A DNA stretch of 64,000 nt, from contig NZ_SSND01000001.1 of assembly GCF_004799285.1 (NCBI RefSeq), positions 1,426,001-1,490,000 of the forward strand. The letters are read 5' to 3'. Positions 1 through 7,369 of this stretch are shown in pieces. Every line of letters begins with the position of its first letter. Position 1 is the stretch's first letter. The stretch is from Aliigemmobacter aestuarii (GTDB lineage Bacteria > Pseudomonadota > Alphaproteobacteria > Rhodobacterales > Rhodobacteraceae). The position numbers and the translations under genes were made by a program. The notes beneath the pieces were generated by a model. It made no database searches and was not told the DNA's origin. It saw only the letters and a program-made list of their open reading frames with translations.

Positions 1-974
1 GAGATGTGGCCGGCTTCGATCACGATGTTCAGGTTGTCCTTGGTGATCGGGGTGGGCGACAGGAAGATGGCGTTCATTTCCACGCCCTTCTCGCCACCGG
101 ACCATTTCACCGCGCCCTCGACGGCATCCATCGCGGCGCCACCGGCCAGGGCTGCGGCGATTTCCGCGGCGGCCTTGCCAAGCTGGCGGCTGTCCTTCCA
201 GACCGAAACGGTCTGCGTGCCGCGGGCCACGCGGTTCAGCGCGGCAAGGTCGCCGTCCTGCCCGCCGACCGGGATGTTCAGGCCCTGCGCCTGAAGCGCT
301 GCGATCACGCCACCGGCCATGCCGTCGTTCTGGGCCAGAACCGCATCGACCGCGTTGTTGTTGGCGGTCAGGATCTGTTCCATGTTCGCCTGGGCGTTCT
401 CGGGCTTCCAGCCGTCGGTGTAGGATTCGCCGACGATCTTGATCGTGCCGGCGGCCACGGCCGCGCCGATCACCTCTTCCATGCCTTCCCGCAGGAAGTT
501 GGCGTTCGGGTCGCCCGGGTCGCCCTTGATGATGGCATAGTTGCCATCGGGCTTCGCGGCGGTGACATGTTCGGCGATGATGCGGCCCACGCCCTTGTTG
601 TCGAAGGTCAGGTAGAAGGCGCGGTTGTCTTCGATCAGACGGTCATAGCCCACGACCGGGATGCCTTCGGCAGCGGCCTTGTCGATGGCCGGGCCGATCG
701 CGTCCTTGTCCATCGCGAGGATGATCAGCGCGTTGACGCCCTGGGCGATCAGCGCCTCGACGTCGGTCAGCTGCTTGGCAGGCGAACCCTGCGCGTCGGC
801 CGAGACATAGGTATTGCCGGCGGCTTCCAGCGCGGCCTTGATCGCGGCTTCATCGGTCTTCCAGCGTTCTTCCTGGAAGTTCGACCAGCTCACCCCGACG
901 GTCAGGCCTTCGGCCAGAGCGGCGGACGAAAAACCGACCGTCGCAAGGACGGCGGCCATGATTGCCTTACGCAT
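1..974 (-). CDS. xylF: D-xylose ABC transporter substrate-binding protein, C-terminus off window
   Basis: Periplasmic sugar-binding protein that delivers D-xylose to the XylGH ABC importer. The 324 visible codons begin with a Sec signal peptide (residues 1-22, ending ALA|E). They continue with a type-I periplasmic binding fold typical of XylF, including LTVGVSWSNFQEERW near the mature N-terminus, the GVNALIILAMDKDAIGPAI stretch and VLAQNDGMAGG. XylF is usually about 340 residues, so only a short C-terminal piece is missing beyond the left edge. The start is chosen from GGGAGG placed six bases before the ATG. It diverges from a ROK-family regulator, the usual arrangement for a xylose operon. 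Xylose specificity is inferred from family likeness; another pentose is possible. Confidence 0.88.
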   Translation of the reverse strand, partial: MRKAIMAAVLATVGFSSAALAEGLTVGVSWSNFQEERWKTDEAAIKAALEAAGNTYVSADAQGSPAKQLTDVEALIAQGVNALIILAMDKDAIGPAIDKAAAEGIPVVGYDRLIEDNRAFYLTFDNKGVGRIIAEHVTAAKPDGNYAIIKGDPGDPNANFLREGMEEVIGAAVAAGTIKIVGESYTDGWKPENAQANMEQILTANNNAVDAVLAQNDGMAGGVIAALQAQGLNIPVGGQDGDLAALNRVARGTQTVSVWKDSRQLGKAAAEIAAALAGGAAMDAVEGAVKWSGGEKGVEMNAIFLSPTPITKDNLNIVIEAGHI

Positions 975-1039
975 GTGTATCCTCCCTATGGATGCGGCCT
1001 GCGAAGGGCCGGTTCGACAGATTCGCCGATACGCAATGG

Positions 1040-1067
1040 AATCTGCCACAATAATTTCAGTTGTCAA
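1040..1067 (-). promoter_or_regulatory. candidate xylF promoter
   Basis: On the minus strand a perfect TTGACA (1062-1067) is followed after 16 bases by CAGATT (1040-1045), which matches three of six -10 positions. It lies 66 bases upstream of the xylF start codon. The -10 is weak, as expected if an activator or sigma variation is involved. This is read by eye only. Confidence 0.35.
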
Positions 1068-1073
1068 AATAAA

Positions 1074-1106
1074 AATGTTGGGCAAACTATCGCTCAGCCC
1101 AATATT
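1074..1106. promoter_or_regulatory. inverted repeat, candidate ROK operator
   Basis: AATGTTGGGC (1074-1083) and GCCCAATATT (1097-1106) form a 10-base inverted repeat with one mismatch around a 13-base spacer. It sits between the divergent xylF and ROK genes and abuts the candidate xylF -35 box at 1062-1067. ROK regulators bind palindromes in such regions, so this is the best operator candidate. No binding data are implied. Confidence 0.45.
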
Positions 1107-1201
1107 GATGCGCACCACTCTGCGATGCAGCAAGTTTCGGGCTTGGCGAGTGTGGAATTCGTCTGGATTGGGCAGTTTTTACTTCGGGGGGCGAAAAAAT
1201 A

Positions 1202-2476
1202 ATGCCGCAGGTGCCAAAGGATGGGTCCGCCGAGGTCACCAAGGGCTGCGGGCCGCTGATTCCCCCCTTGTCGGAAATCACCCGCCCGCTGCGCCAGCAG
1301 GTGTTCGACCGGGTCCGCGCCGCAGGGCAGATCCCGCGCGTCCAGCTTGCCAAGGAACTGGGCGTCTCTCCGGCTTCGGTCACGACGGCCACGCAGGAAC
1401 TGATGGAGGCGGGGCTGATCGAAGAGGTTTCCGTCCTGCGCGAGGGCGATCAGGGCCGCGGCCGGCCGGCCGTGGCACTGGGGGTCCGTCCGGATGCGCA
1501 TCGCGTTGTCGGAATGAAGCTTTCGGATCGCGAACATACCGCTGTGATCGTGGATTTCGCGGGGCGGCTCATCGCCGATGACACCATTCCCCGGCGCCCC
1601 GACGTGATGGACCTGAACAGCCTGCTGGACGCGACCGAGACGCTGCTGGACCGGGTCTGCGCCAAGGCCGGGCTGAGCCGGTCCGACCTGAGCGCGGTCG
1701 GCCTTGGCGTGCCGGGCTTTGTCGACAGCTCAAGCGGCCGGGTCTTCTGGTCGCCGGTCCTGACGGCGCGCGACGTGGCCCTGTCCTCGGCGGCGACCCA
1801 GCGGCTTGGGCTGCCGGTGATCGTGGACAACGACGCCAACCTCGTGACGCTGGCCGAATTGTGGTTCGGCGCGGGGCGGCGGCTTTCGGATTTCGCCGTG
1901 GTGACGATCGAACATGGCGTCGGCATGGGCTATGTCATCAATCACCGGATCTATCGCGGGTTCACCGGGTTGGGGATGGAACTGGGCCACACCAAGGTGC
2001 AGCTTGACGGCGCGCTGTGCCGTTGCGGACAACGTGGCTGCCTTGAAGCCTATGTTGCCGACTACGCGCTGGCGCGCGAGGCGACGACGGCGCTGAACTG
2101 GACCAACAAGGAAGGCCAGTCGATCAGCATCCTTCTGGAAAGCCTGTATGACCACGCCAAGGCCGGGAACACCGCGGCGCGGTCGATCTTCCGCCGGGCC
2201 GGGCGCTATCTGGCGGTCGGTCTTTCGAATGTGATCAACATCTTCGACCCCGAGCTGATCATCCTTTCGGGCGAACGGATGCGCTACGATTATCTTTACG
2301 CCAACGAAACCCTGGCCGAGATCAAGAACCTTGCCATCGCCACGGGCAAGCCCCTGCCACCGATCGAGATCCACGCCTGGGGCGATCTTCTGTGGGCGCA
2401 TGGCGCGGCGGCGCTGGCACTGTCGGCCGTCAGCGAGGACCGGCTGCTGCCGGGGCGGGAACTGGCCGCACAATGA
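1202..2476 (+). CDS. ROK-family transcriptional regulator (XylR-like)
   Basis: Sugar-responsive DNA-binding regulator of 424 residues. A winged helix-turn-helix occupies about residues 45-75 (KELGVSPASVTTATQEL). A ROK sugar-kinase-like domain follows, with the diagnostic zinc motif ELGH...CRCGQRGCLE at about 259-285. The ATG at 1202 lies in a poor ribosome-site context but gives a full-length N-terminal arm. Its position divergent from xylF suggests it controls xylose uptake; this is inferred from context. Its stop overlaps the start of the next gene (ATGA at 2473-2476), so the two are probably translated together, which is unusual for this regulator type. Confidence 0.87.
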   Translation: MPQVPKDGSAEVTKGCGPLIPPLSEITRPLRQQVFDRVRAAGQIPRVQLAKELGVSPASVTTATQELMEAGLIEEVSVLREGDQGRGRPAVALGVRPDAHRVVGMKLSDREHTAVIVDFAGRLIADDTIPRRPDVMDLNSLLDATETLLDRVCAKAGLSRSDLSAVGLGVPGFVDSSSGRVFWSPVLTARDVALSSAATQRLGLPVIVDNDANLVTLAELWFGAGRRLSDFAVVTIEHGVGMGYVINHRIYRGFTGLGMELGHTKVQLDGALCRCGQRGCLEAYVADYALAREATTALNWTNKEGQSISILLESLYDHAKAGNTAARSIFRRAGRYLAVGLSNVINIFDPELIILSGERMRYDYLYANETLAEIKNLAIATGKPLPPIEIHAWGDLLWAHGAAALALSAVSEDRLLPGRELAAQ

Positions 2477-4029
2477 TGAAACCCCTGCTGCCGCTGATCC
2501 TCGCCGCATCCGCTCTGGCCAATCCCGCTCTGGCCAATCCCGCTCTGGCCGATCCTGCCTTTGTCGACCGGTCGTCCGGCCTGCCTGTCGCCCATGCCTA
2601 TACCGGCGAATGGGACCATTACGTCGGCGGCGGTGTCGCCGTTCTGGACTGCAACGGCGATGCGCTGCCCGATCTGTTCGCGGCAGGTGGCGCGAGCCCT
2701 GCCCGGCTGTTCGTCAACCGCACCGCACCGGGTGGCGACATCGCCTTTGCCGCCGCCGGAGAGTTCGCCGACCACGTCACCGGGGCCTGGCCGCTGGATA
2801 TCGACGGCGATGGCTGGATGGATCTTGCGGTGATGCGGCTGGGGGCGAACCAGGTGCTGAAGGGCGGGCCGGACTGTTCCTTCGAGGACCACACCGCGGA
2901 ATGGGGCCTTGTTCCGGGTGATCGCTGGTCCACCGCCTTCGCCGCGACATGGGAGCCGGGCCGCGACGGGCCGACACTGGCCATCGGGAACTATGTCGAC
3001 CGGACCAATCCGGACGGCCCGTTCTTTGCCTGCGACGTGAACGAACTGCACCGCTGGACCGACCGTGGCTTTGCGCCGCCGGAACTTCTGTCGCCGGGGT
3101 TCTGCGCCCTGTCGATGCTGATTTCCGACTGGAAGCGAGAAGGCGTGCCAGACCTGCGGATTTCGAACGACCGGCAATATTACGTTCGCGGCGGATACGA
3201 GGAGATGTGGCGCCTTTCCCCGCCCGCCCCCTATACCGAGGCGGACGGCTGGAAGAAGGTCAGCCTCTGGGGGATGGGCATCGCCAGCCGCGACATCACC
3301 GGCGACGGCCTGCCCGAGGTGATGCTGACCTCGATGGGCGATCAGCTCATGCAGATCAACCGCGGGGGCGGGGTTCTGGAAAACGCGCCTTACGGCATCG
3401 GCACCTATGCCCATGTGCCCTTCATCGGCGATGACGGCCGCCCCTCGACCGGCTGGCACGCGGAATTCGGTGACGTGGACAACGACGGCCGGGCGGACCT
3501 GTTCATCGCCAAGGGCAATGTGCAGGAAATGCCCTCGAACGCGATGCGCGATCCCAACAACCTTCTGATGCAGCAGGCCGACGGAACCTTCGTCGAAAAG
3601 GCCCATCTCGCGGGCATCGCCACGATGGAGAAATCGCGCGGCGCGGCGCTGGCCGACCTGAACCTTGACGGGCGTCTGGATATCGTCGTGGTCAACCGCG
3701 AAGCGCCGATGGAGATCTGGCAGAACACGACCGAAAACGCGGGAGGTTGGCTGGCGCTTGACCTGCGGCAGGACGGGCCGAACACGCGCGCTGTGGGTGC
3801 CTGGGTCGAGGTGCGCGCAACCGGCGTGACCCAGGTGCAGGAGGTGACGGTGGGCGGCGGACATGGCGGCGGGCAGGCCGGGCCGCTGCACTTCGGCGTC
3901 GGAGCGGCGGGCGGTGCCGAGCTCCGCGTGATCTGGCCGGATGGCGCGGCATCGGACTGGGTCGAGGTCACGCCCGGCATGCGCGCACAAGTCTGGCGCG
4001 ACGGCTCTGGCCTGCGGCTTGTCCGCTGA
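2473..4029 (+). CDS. secreted CRTAC1-type protein with FG-GAP repeats and ASPIC/UnbV domain
   Basis: 518-residue exported protein of unknown function. A hydrophobic signal sequence (residues 1 to about 27) contains a threefold ALANP-type repeat. At least five calcium-binding FG-GAP-like loops of the type DxDGDGxxD follow near residues 50, 107, 272, 332 and 393, as expected for a beta-propeller. The C-terminal part (about 437-505) ends with VIWPDGAASDWVEV, typical of the ASPIC/UnbV domain. The start overlaps the ROK regulator stop by four bases. It converges on a MauG-like dihaem peroxidase with only 20 bases between the stop codons. Calcium binding and extracytoplasmic location follow from the family; a role in protein or cofactor oxidation with the peroxidase is speculation. 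Confidence 0.8.
   Translation: MMKPLLPLILAASALANPALANPALADPAFVDRSSGLPVAHAYTGEWDHYVGGGVAVLDCNGDALPDLFAAGGASPARLFVNRTAPGGDIAFAAAGEFADHVTGAWPLDIDGDGWMDLAVMRLGANQVLKGGPDCSFEDHTAEWGLVPGDRWSTAFAATWEPGRDGPTLAIGNYVDRTNPDGPFFACDVNELHRWTDRGFAPPELLSPGFCALSMLISDWKREGVPDLRISNDRQYYVRGGYEEMWRLSPPAPYTEADGWKKVSLWGMGIASRDITGDGLPEVMLTSMGDQLMQINRGGGVLENAPYGIGTYAHVPFIGDDGRPSTGWHAEFGDVDNDGRADLFIAKGNVQEMPSNAMRDPNNLLMQQADGTFVEKAHLAGIATMEKSRGAALADLNLDGRLDIVVVNREAPMEIWQNTTENAGGWLALDLRQDGPNTRAVGAWVEVRATGVTQVQEVTVGGGHGGGQAGPLHFGVGAAGGAELRVIWPDGAASDWVEVTPGMRAQVWRDGSGLRLVR
2512..2556 (+). repeat. 15-bp tandem repeat, three copies, in signal peptide
   Basis: Units start at 2512, 2527 and 2542. The first two are identical (GCTCTGGCCAATCCC) and the third has two changes. 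In frame they encode ALANP-ALANP-ALADP at the end of the signal peptide, so copy number would shift the cleavage region. Confidence 0.9.
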
Positions 4030-4034
4030 CCGCC

Positions 4035-4058
4035 GGTTCAGCGATCGGTTCAGCGATC
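4035..4058. repeat. 12-bp tandem duplication spanning a stop codon
   Basis: GGTTCAGCGATC occurs at 4035-4046 and again at 4047-4058. On the minus strand the unit holds the TGA of the dihaem peroxidase gene, so the duplication yields two in-frame stops 12 bases apart. Confidence 0.9.
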
Positions 4059-5393
4059 GACGGGCAGGCCGCTGGGAACGGTTTCCGGCACCCCCAGCCT
4101 GCCGGTGACGGCAACGGGGTCTTCCAGTGATCCGAGAAAGGCGATCAGCGCCGCGATGTCGCCTGCGGACAGGGCGACGGGGGCCGTCCTGACCGCCGAG
4201 GCGATTGCCGCGCGTTCCTCGGGCGTATCCATCACGGGCCAGTCGGGCTTGGTGTCGGGCAGCGCGGGCAGGTGTGCCGAAGCCCGGTCATAGGCCCCCA
4301 GGCCGGCCACCGGGTCGGCGTGATGGCGCAGGAAGGCCGCAAGATCGGCATGCGCCCCGGCATGCCCGTAGGGCGCCGTCAGCGTGACGTTGCGAAGTGA
4401 AGGCGTCCGGAACGCAAAGGCATCCTCGGGGCGGTTCGTCACCCGCATCCGGCCCATGTCGCGCTGGTGGCGTTCGAACCGTTCGGCCTTGCCGGGGCCC
4501 AACTGCGGCTCGCCCATGGCATGGAACCCGTGATCGGTCAGGAAGGGGCCGGAATGGCAGGCGGCACAGCCCGCTGCGCCATAGAAAAGGTCGGCGCCGG
4601 CCTCGGCTTCGGCGGACAGGGCGGCCTGCCCGCGCAGCCAGGCATCGAACGGCGCCGTGTCCGACCGCCATTCGAAGGCCACGAAGGCCGCGATGGCGTT
4701 GGACACATCGGTGAAGGCCAGCGGCCGGTCGCGGCCGATTGCCGGGTCAAGGCGGGCAAACCCCTCGGCATAGGCCGGAATGGCGGCAACCCGCCTTGCG
4801 ATCAGGTCCCAGGCACCGCCCTCGCCCGTGATCCGCCCCTGACGGACCGCACGCGACAGTTCGTTTTCGGAATAATGCCCGGCCATCTCGTCGGCGGACA
4901 GGACCGGGAACATGTTCTGCGCCGAAAGCAGGTTCGCGAACCCAACTTCCATTTCCTGTTCCAGCGGCGTGCGGAAACCCGACGGCCGGGATGGATCGAC
5001 CTCGATCCGCCCGTCGTGGAACATCACCGTGAATTCGCGCGCGCCCAGATTGAACAGGGCCGGCGAATTGCGCGGGATGCGCTGTTCGGGCAGGTTCGCC
5101 GGATCGGCCTTGCGCTGCGGGCCAAGGCCCACGCCCCCCTCGCCCAGACCCAGCGAAAGCCCGTCGGACGTGCCAAGCCGGGGATGGTGGCAGGTCCCGC
5201 ATGAAATGTTGCGGTTCCCCGACAGGATCGGGTCCCAGAACAGAAGATGCCCGAGTTCGACCTCGATCGGGTTGAGCGGTGCGTAATCGGCATCCGTCAC
5301 CGGCCTCGGCCGGGCCTGCGTCTCGGCCTGGGCCTGGGCAGCCGTCGCAAGGACGGCCACCGCTGCGATAATCGTGATCAGTGTGCGCGGCAT
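4050..5393 (-). CDS. MauG-like dihaem cytochrome c peroxidase
   Basis: Periplasmic dihaem enzyme of 447 residues. A Sec signal peptide spans residues 1-23 (AQA|ET). Two c-type haem sites are present: CGTCH (Cys65, Cys68, His69) and CAACH (Cys276, Cys279, His280). The conserved RNSPALFNLGA and FMFHDGR-like segments are those of the MauG/CcpA/MbnH superfamily. The chosen ATG is preceded by GAGGAG at good spacing; the frame stays open upstream without a better signal. Family members either reduce hydrogen peroxide with cytochrome c or cupredoxin electrons, or oxidise residues in a partner protein. The sequence alone does not decide which applies here. The convergent FG-GAP protein is a possible partner. 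Confidence 0.85.
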   Translation of the reverse strand: MPRTLITIIAAVAVLATAAQAQAETQARPRPVTDADYAPLNPIEVELGHLLFWDPILSGNRNISCGTCHHPRLGTSDGLSLGLGEGGVGLGPQRKADPANLPEQRIPRNSPALFNLGAREFTVMFHDGRIEVDPSRPSGFRTPLEQEMEVGFANLLSAQNMFPVLSADEMAGHYSENELSRAVRQGRITGEGGAWDLIARRVAAIPAYAEGFARLDPAIGRDRPLAFTDVSNAIAAFVAFEWRSDTAPFDAWLRGQAALSAEAEAGADLFYGAAGCAACHSGPFLTDHGFHAMGEPQLGPGKAERFERHQRDMGRMRVTNRPEDAFAFRTPSLRNVTLTAPYGHAGAHADLAAFLRHHADPVAGLGAYDRASAHLPALPDTKPDWPVMDTPEERAAIASAVRTAPVALSAGDIAALIAFLGSLEDPVAVTGRLGVPETVPSGLPVDR

Positions 5394-5554
5394 GATGATC
5401 TCCTCGCGCCGAAGAAAGCAGAAACATCCCTGCGCTGGAAGCGGCCAGACCGCAAATTTCCGCCGTTCCACGATCAATTCTTCACCCCTTTGCATTGCGA
5501 CACGGGAGTCGGGATGCGATAGATGGTAGGCATACATCCGGGGGTGAACGATCC

Positions 5555-7369
5555 ATGGCGAAACGGGGCAGGATACTGGCGGCAGCGATGGCCTTTGGCA
5601 TGGCGCTGTCGGTTCCCGTATCGGCCCAGCAGGTCTATGAATTCCGCGTCGACGGCGGGGATGAGGCGCTGGCCAAGGCGCTGCGCGGCGCCTCGCTGGT
5701 GCTGGCGGCGCGCAACGACAAGGTCACCGACCCGCAGGAACTGTTTTCCTCGGCCCAGGCCGAATACGGGCGCATCGTGGGCGCGCTTTATGCCAAGGGC
5801 TATTATTCCCCCGTGGTCAGCGTCAGGATCGACGGGCGCGAGGCCGCCGACATCCCGCCGATCGACGTGCCGCCGCGCATCGAGCGGATCGAGGTGTCGG
5901 TCGCGCCCGGCCTGCCCTTCACCTTCTCGCGCGCCGACGTCGCACCGCTTGCGGACGGCACAAAGATGCCCGACGGATTTCGCGTCGGCGAAAGGGCCGA
6001 AAGCGAACTGATCAAGGCCGCGGTCACGGCGGGCGTGGACGGCTGGCGCGCCATCGGTCACGCCAAGGCAGAGCCGAGCGGGCAAACCATCGTTGCCGAT
6101 CACGCGCGCCAGGCGCTTGCCGCCCAGGTGACGCTGGCCCCCGGACCGCGCCTGCGGTTCGGGCCGCTGACGGTCGAGGGGCAAGAGCGGATGAAACTCC
6201 GCCGGATCCTGAAGATCGCGGGCCTGCCCGAGGGCGAGGTCTTCGACCCCGAAGAGCTGCGCCGCGCGGCCGAACGGCTGCGGCGCACGGGTGTCTTCAA
6301 ATCCGTGTCGCTGACCGAGGATGAGGCGATCACCGCGCCCGATCTTCTGGGCATTACCGCAACCGTGGTCGAGGAAAAGCCCCGCCGCTTCGGGTTCGGC
6401 GCCGAACTGGCCAGTTTGGACGGCCTCGACCTGACCGGCTACTGGATGCACCGCAACCTTCTGGGCGGGGCCGAGAGGCTTCGGGTCGAGGGCGAGATCA
6501 GCAATATCGGCGCGCAATCCAGTGGCGTGGACTATGAGCTTGGCATCACGCTGGACCGTCCCGCCACCTTCACGCCCGACACGACCGTGGGCCTGTCCTT
6601 CGACCTTGCACATCTGAACGAAGAAGATTTCGACGCCGACATCGTTACGGCAGGGATCAACGCACAGCATTACTTTTCGGACACGCTGACCGGGCGCGGG
6701 GCGCTGGAATATACAGCGGCCAACATCACCGATGTGGCGGGGCGCTTCGATTACCGGCACCTGTCGCTGCCCGTTGGCCTGACGTGGGACCGGCGCGACG
6801 ACAAGCTGGATGCGACACGGGGCTTTTTCCTGGATGCCGAGGTTCGGCCCTTTCAGGGCTTCGGTTTCACCGATTCCGGTATGCGCGCCTTTGTCGATGC
6901 GCGGGCCTACCGCAATCTCAGCCGTGGCGACCGGCCCTTCGTGCTGGCCGGGCGCGTGCAGGCCGGGGCCGTCTTCGGTTCGTCACTGCTGGGCACGCCG
7001 CGCGATTACCTGTTCTATTCCGGTGGCGGCGGCACGGTGCGCGGTCATCCCTATCAGTCGCTGGGGGTGAATGTGCTGCGGTCGGCGGGTGCCACGCAGT
7101 ATACCACGGGCGGGCAGGCGTTTCTGGCGGCTTCGGTCGAGGCGCGGGCAATGGTCACCCAATCCATCGGCGTGGTGGGCTTTGTCGATGCGGGCCATGT
7201 GGGGGCGCTGGATTTCTTCGAAGGCGTGAATGACTGGCATGCGGGGGCGGGGCTTGGCCTGCGCTATGCCACGGGCTTCGGCCCAATCCGGCTTGATGTT
7301 GCGGCCCCGGTCGGCGGCACGACCGGAGACGGCATCCAGATCTATGTCGGCATAGGACAATCCTTCTGA
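5555..7369 (+). CDS. tamA: outer-membrane assembly protein TamA (BamA/Omp85 family)
   Basis: 604-residue outer-membrane protein that works with TamB to insert autotransporters and other proteins or to move lipids to the outer membrane. It has a signal peptide (1 to about 24, VSAQQ), then POTRA domains in the N-terminal half (for example VEGQERMKLRRILKIAGL). The C-terminal half is a D15/Omp85 barrel with GGGGTVRGHPYQSLG and the terminal signature IYVGIGQSF ending in Phe. The ATG at 5555 directly precedes a clean signal peptide; an upstream in-frame ATG at 5495 lacks one. The stop overlaps the tamB start (TGATG), so the pair is translationally coupled. Confidence 0.92.
   Translation: MAKRGRILAAAMAFGMALSVPVSAQQVYEFRVDGGDEALAKALRGASLVLAARNDKVTDPQELFSSAQAEYGRIVGALYAKGYYSPVVSVRIDGREAADIPPIDVPPRIERIEVSVAPGLPFTFSRADVAPLADGTKMPDGFRVGERAESELIKAAVTAGVDGWRAIGHAKAEPSGQTIVADHARQALAAQVTLAPGPRLRFGPLTVEGQERMKLRRILKIAGLPEGEVFDPEELRRAAERLRRTGVFKSVSLTEDEAITAPDLLGITATVVEEKPRRFGFGAELASLDGLDLTGYWMHRNLLGGAERLRVEGEISNIGAQSSGVDYELGITLDRPATFTPDTTVGLSFDLAHLNEEDFDADIVTAGINAQHYFSDTLTGRGALEYTAANITDVAGRFDYRHLSLPVGLTWDRRDDKLDATRGFFLDAEVRPFQGFGFTDSGMRAFVDARAYRNLSRGDRPFVLAGRVQAGAVFGSSLLGTPRDYLFYSGGGGTVRGHPYQSLGVNVLRSAGATQYTTGGQAFLAASVEARAMVTQSIGVVGFVDAGHVGALDFFEGVNDWHAGAGLGLRYATGFGPIRLDVAAPVGGTTGDGIQIYVGIGQSF

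Noticed and set aside
6-1202. Long open frame on the plus strand opposite xylF
   Set aside because: It is antisense to a clear binding-protein gene, has no family features and is rich in Arg, Gly and His, as expected from GC-rich third positions.
2296-3990. 564-codon minus-strand frame opposite the FG-GAP gene
   Set aside because: The plus strand encodes a recognisable signal peptide, FG-GAP loops and ASPIC domain; the antisense product looks like nothing known.
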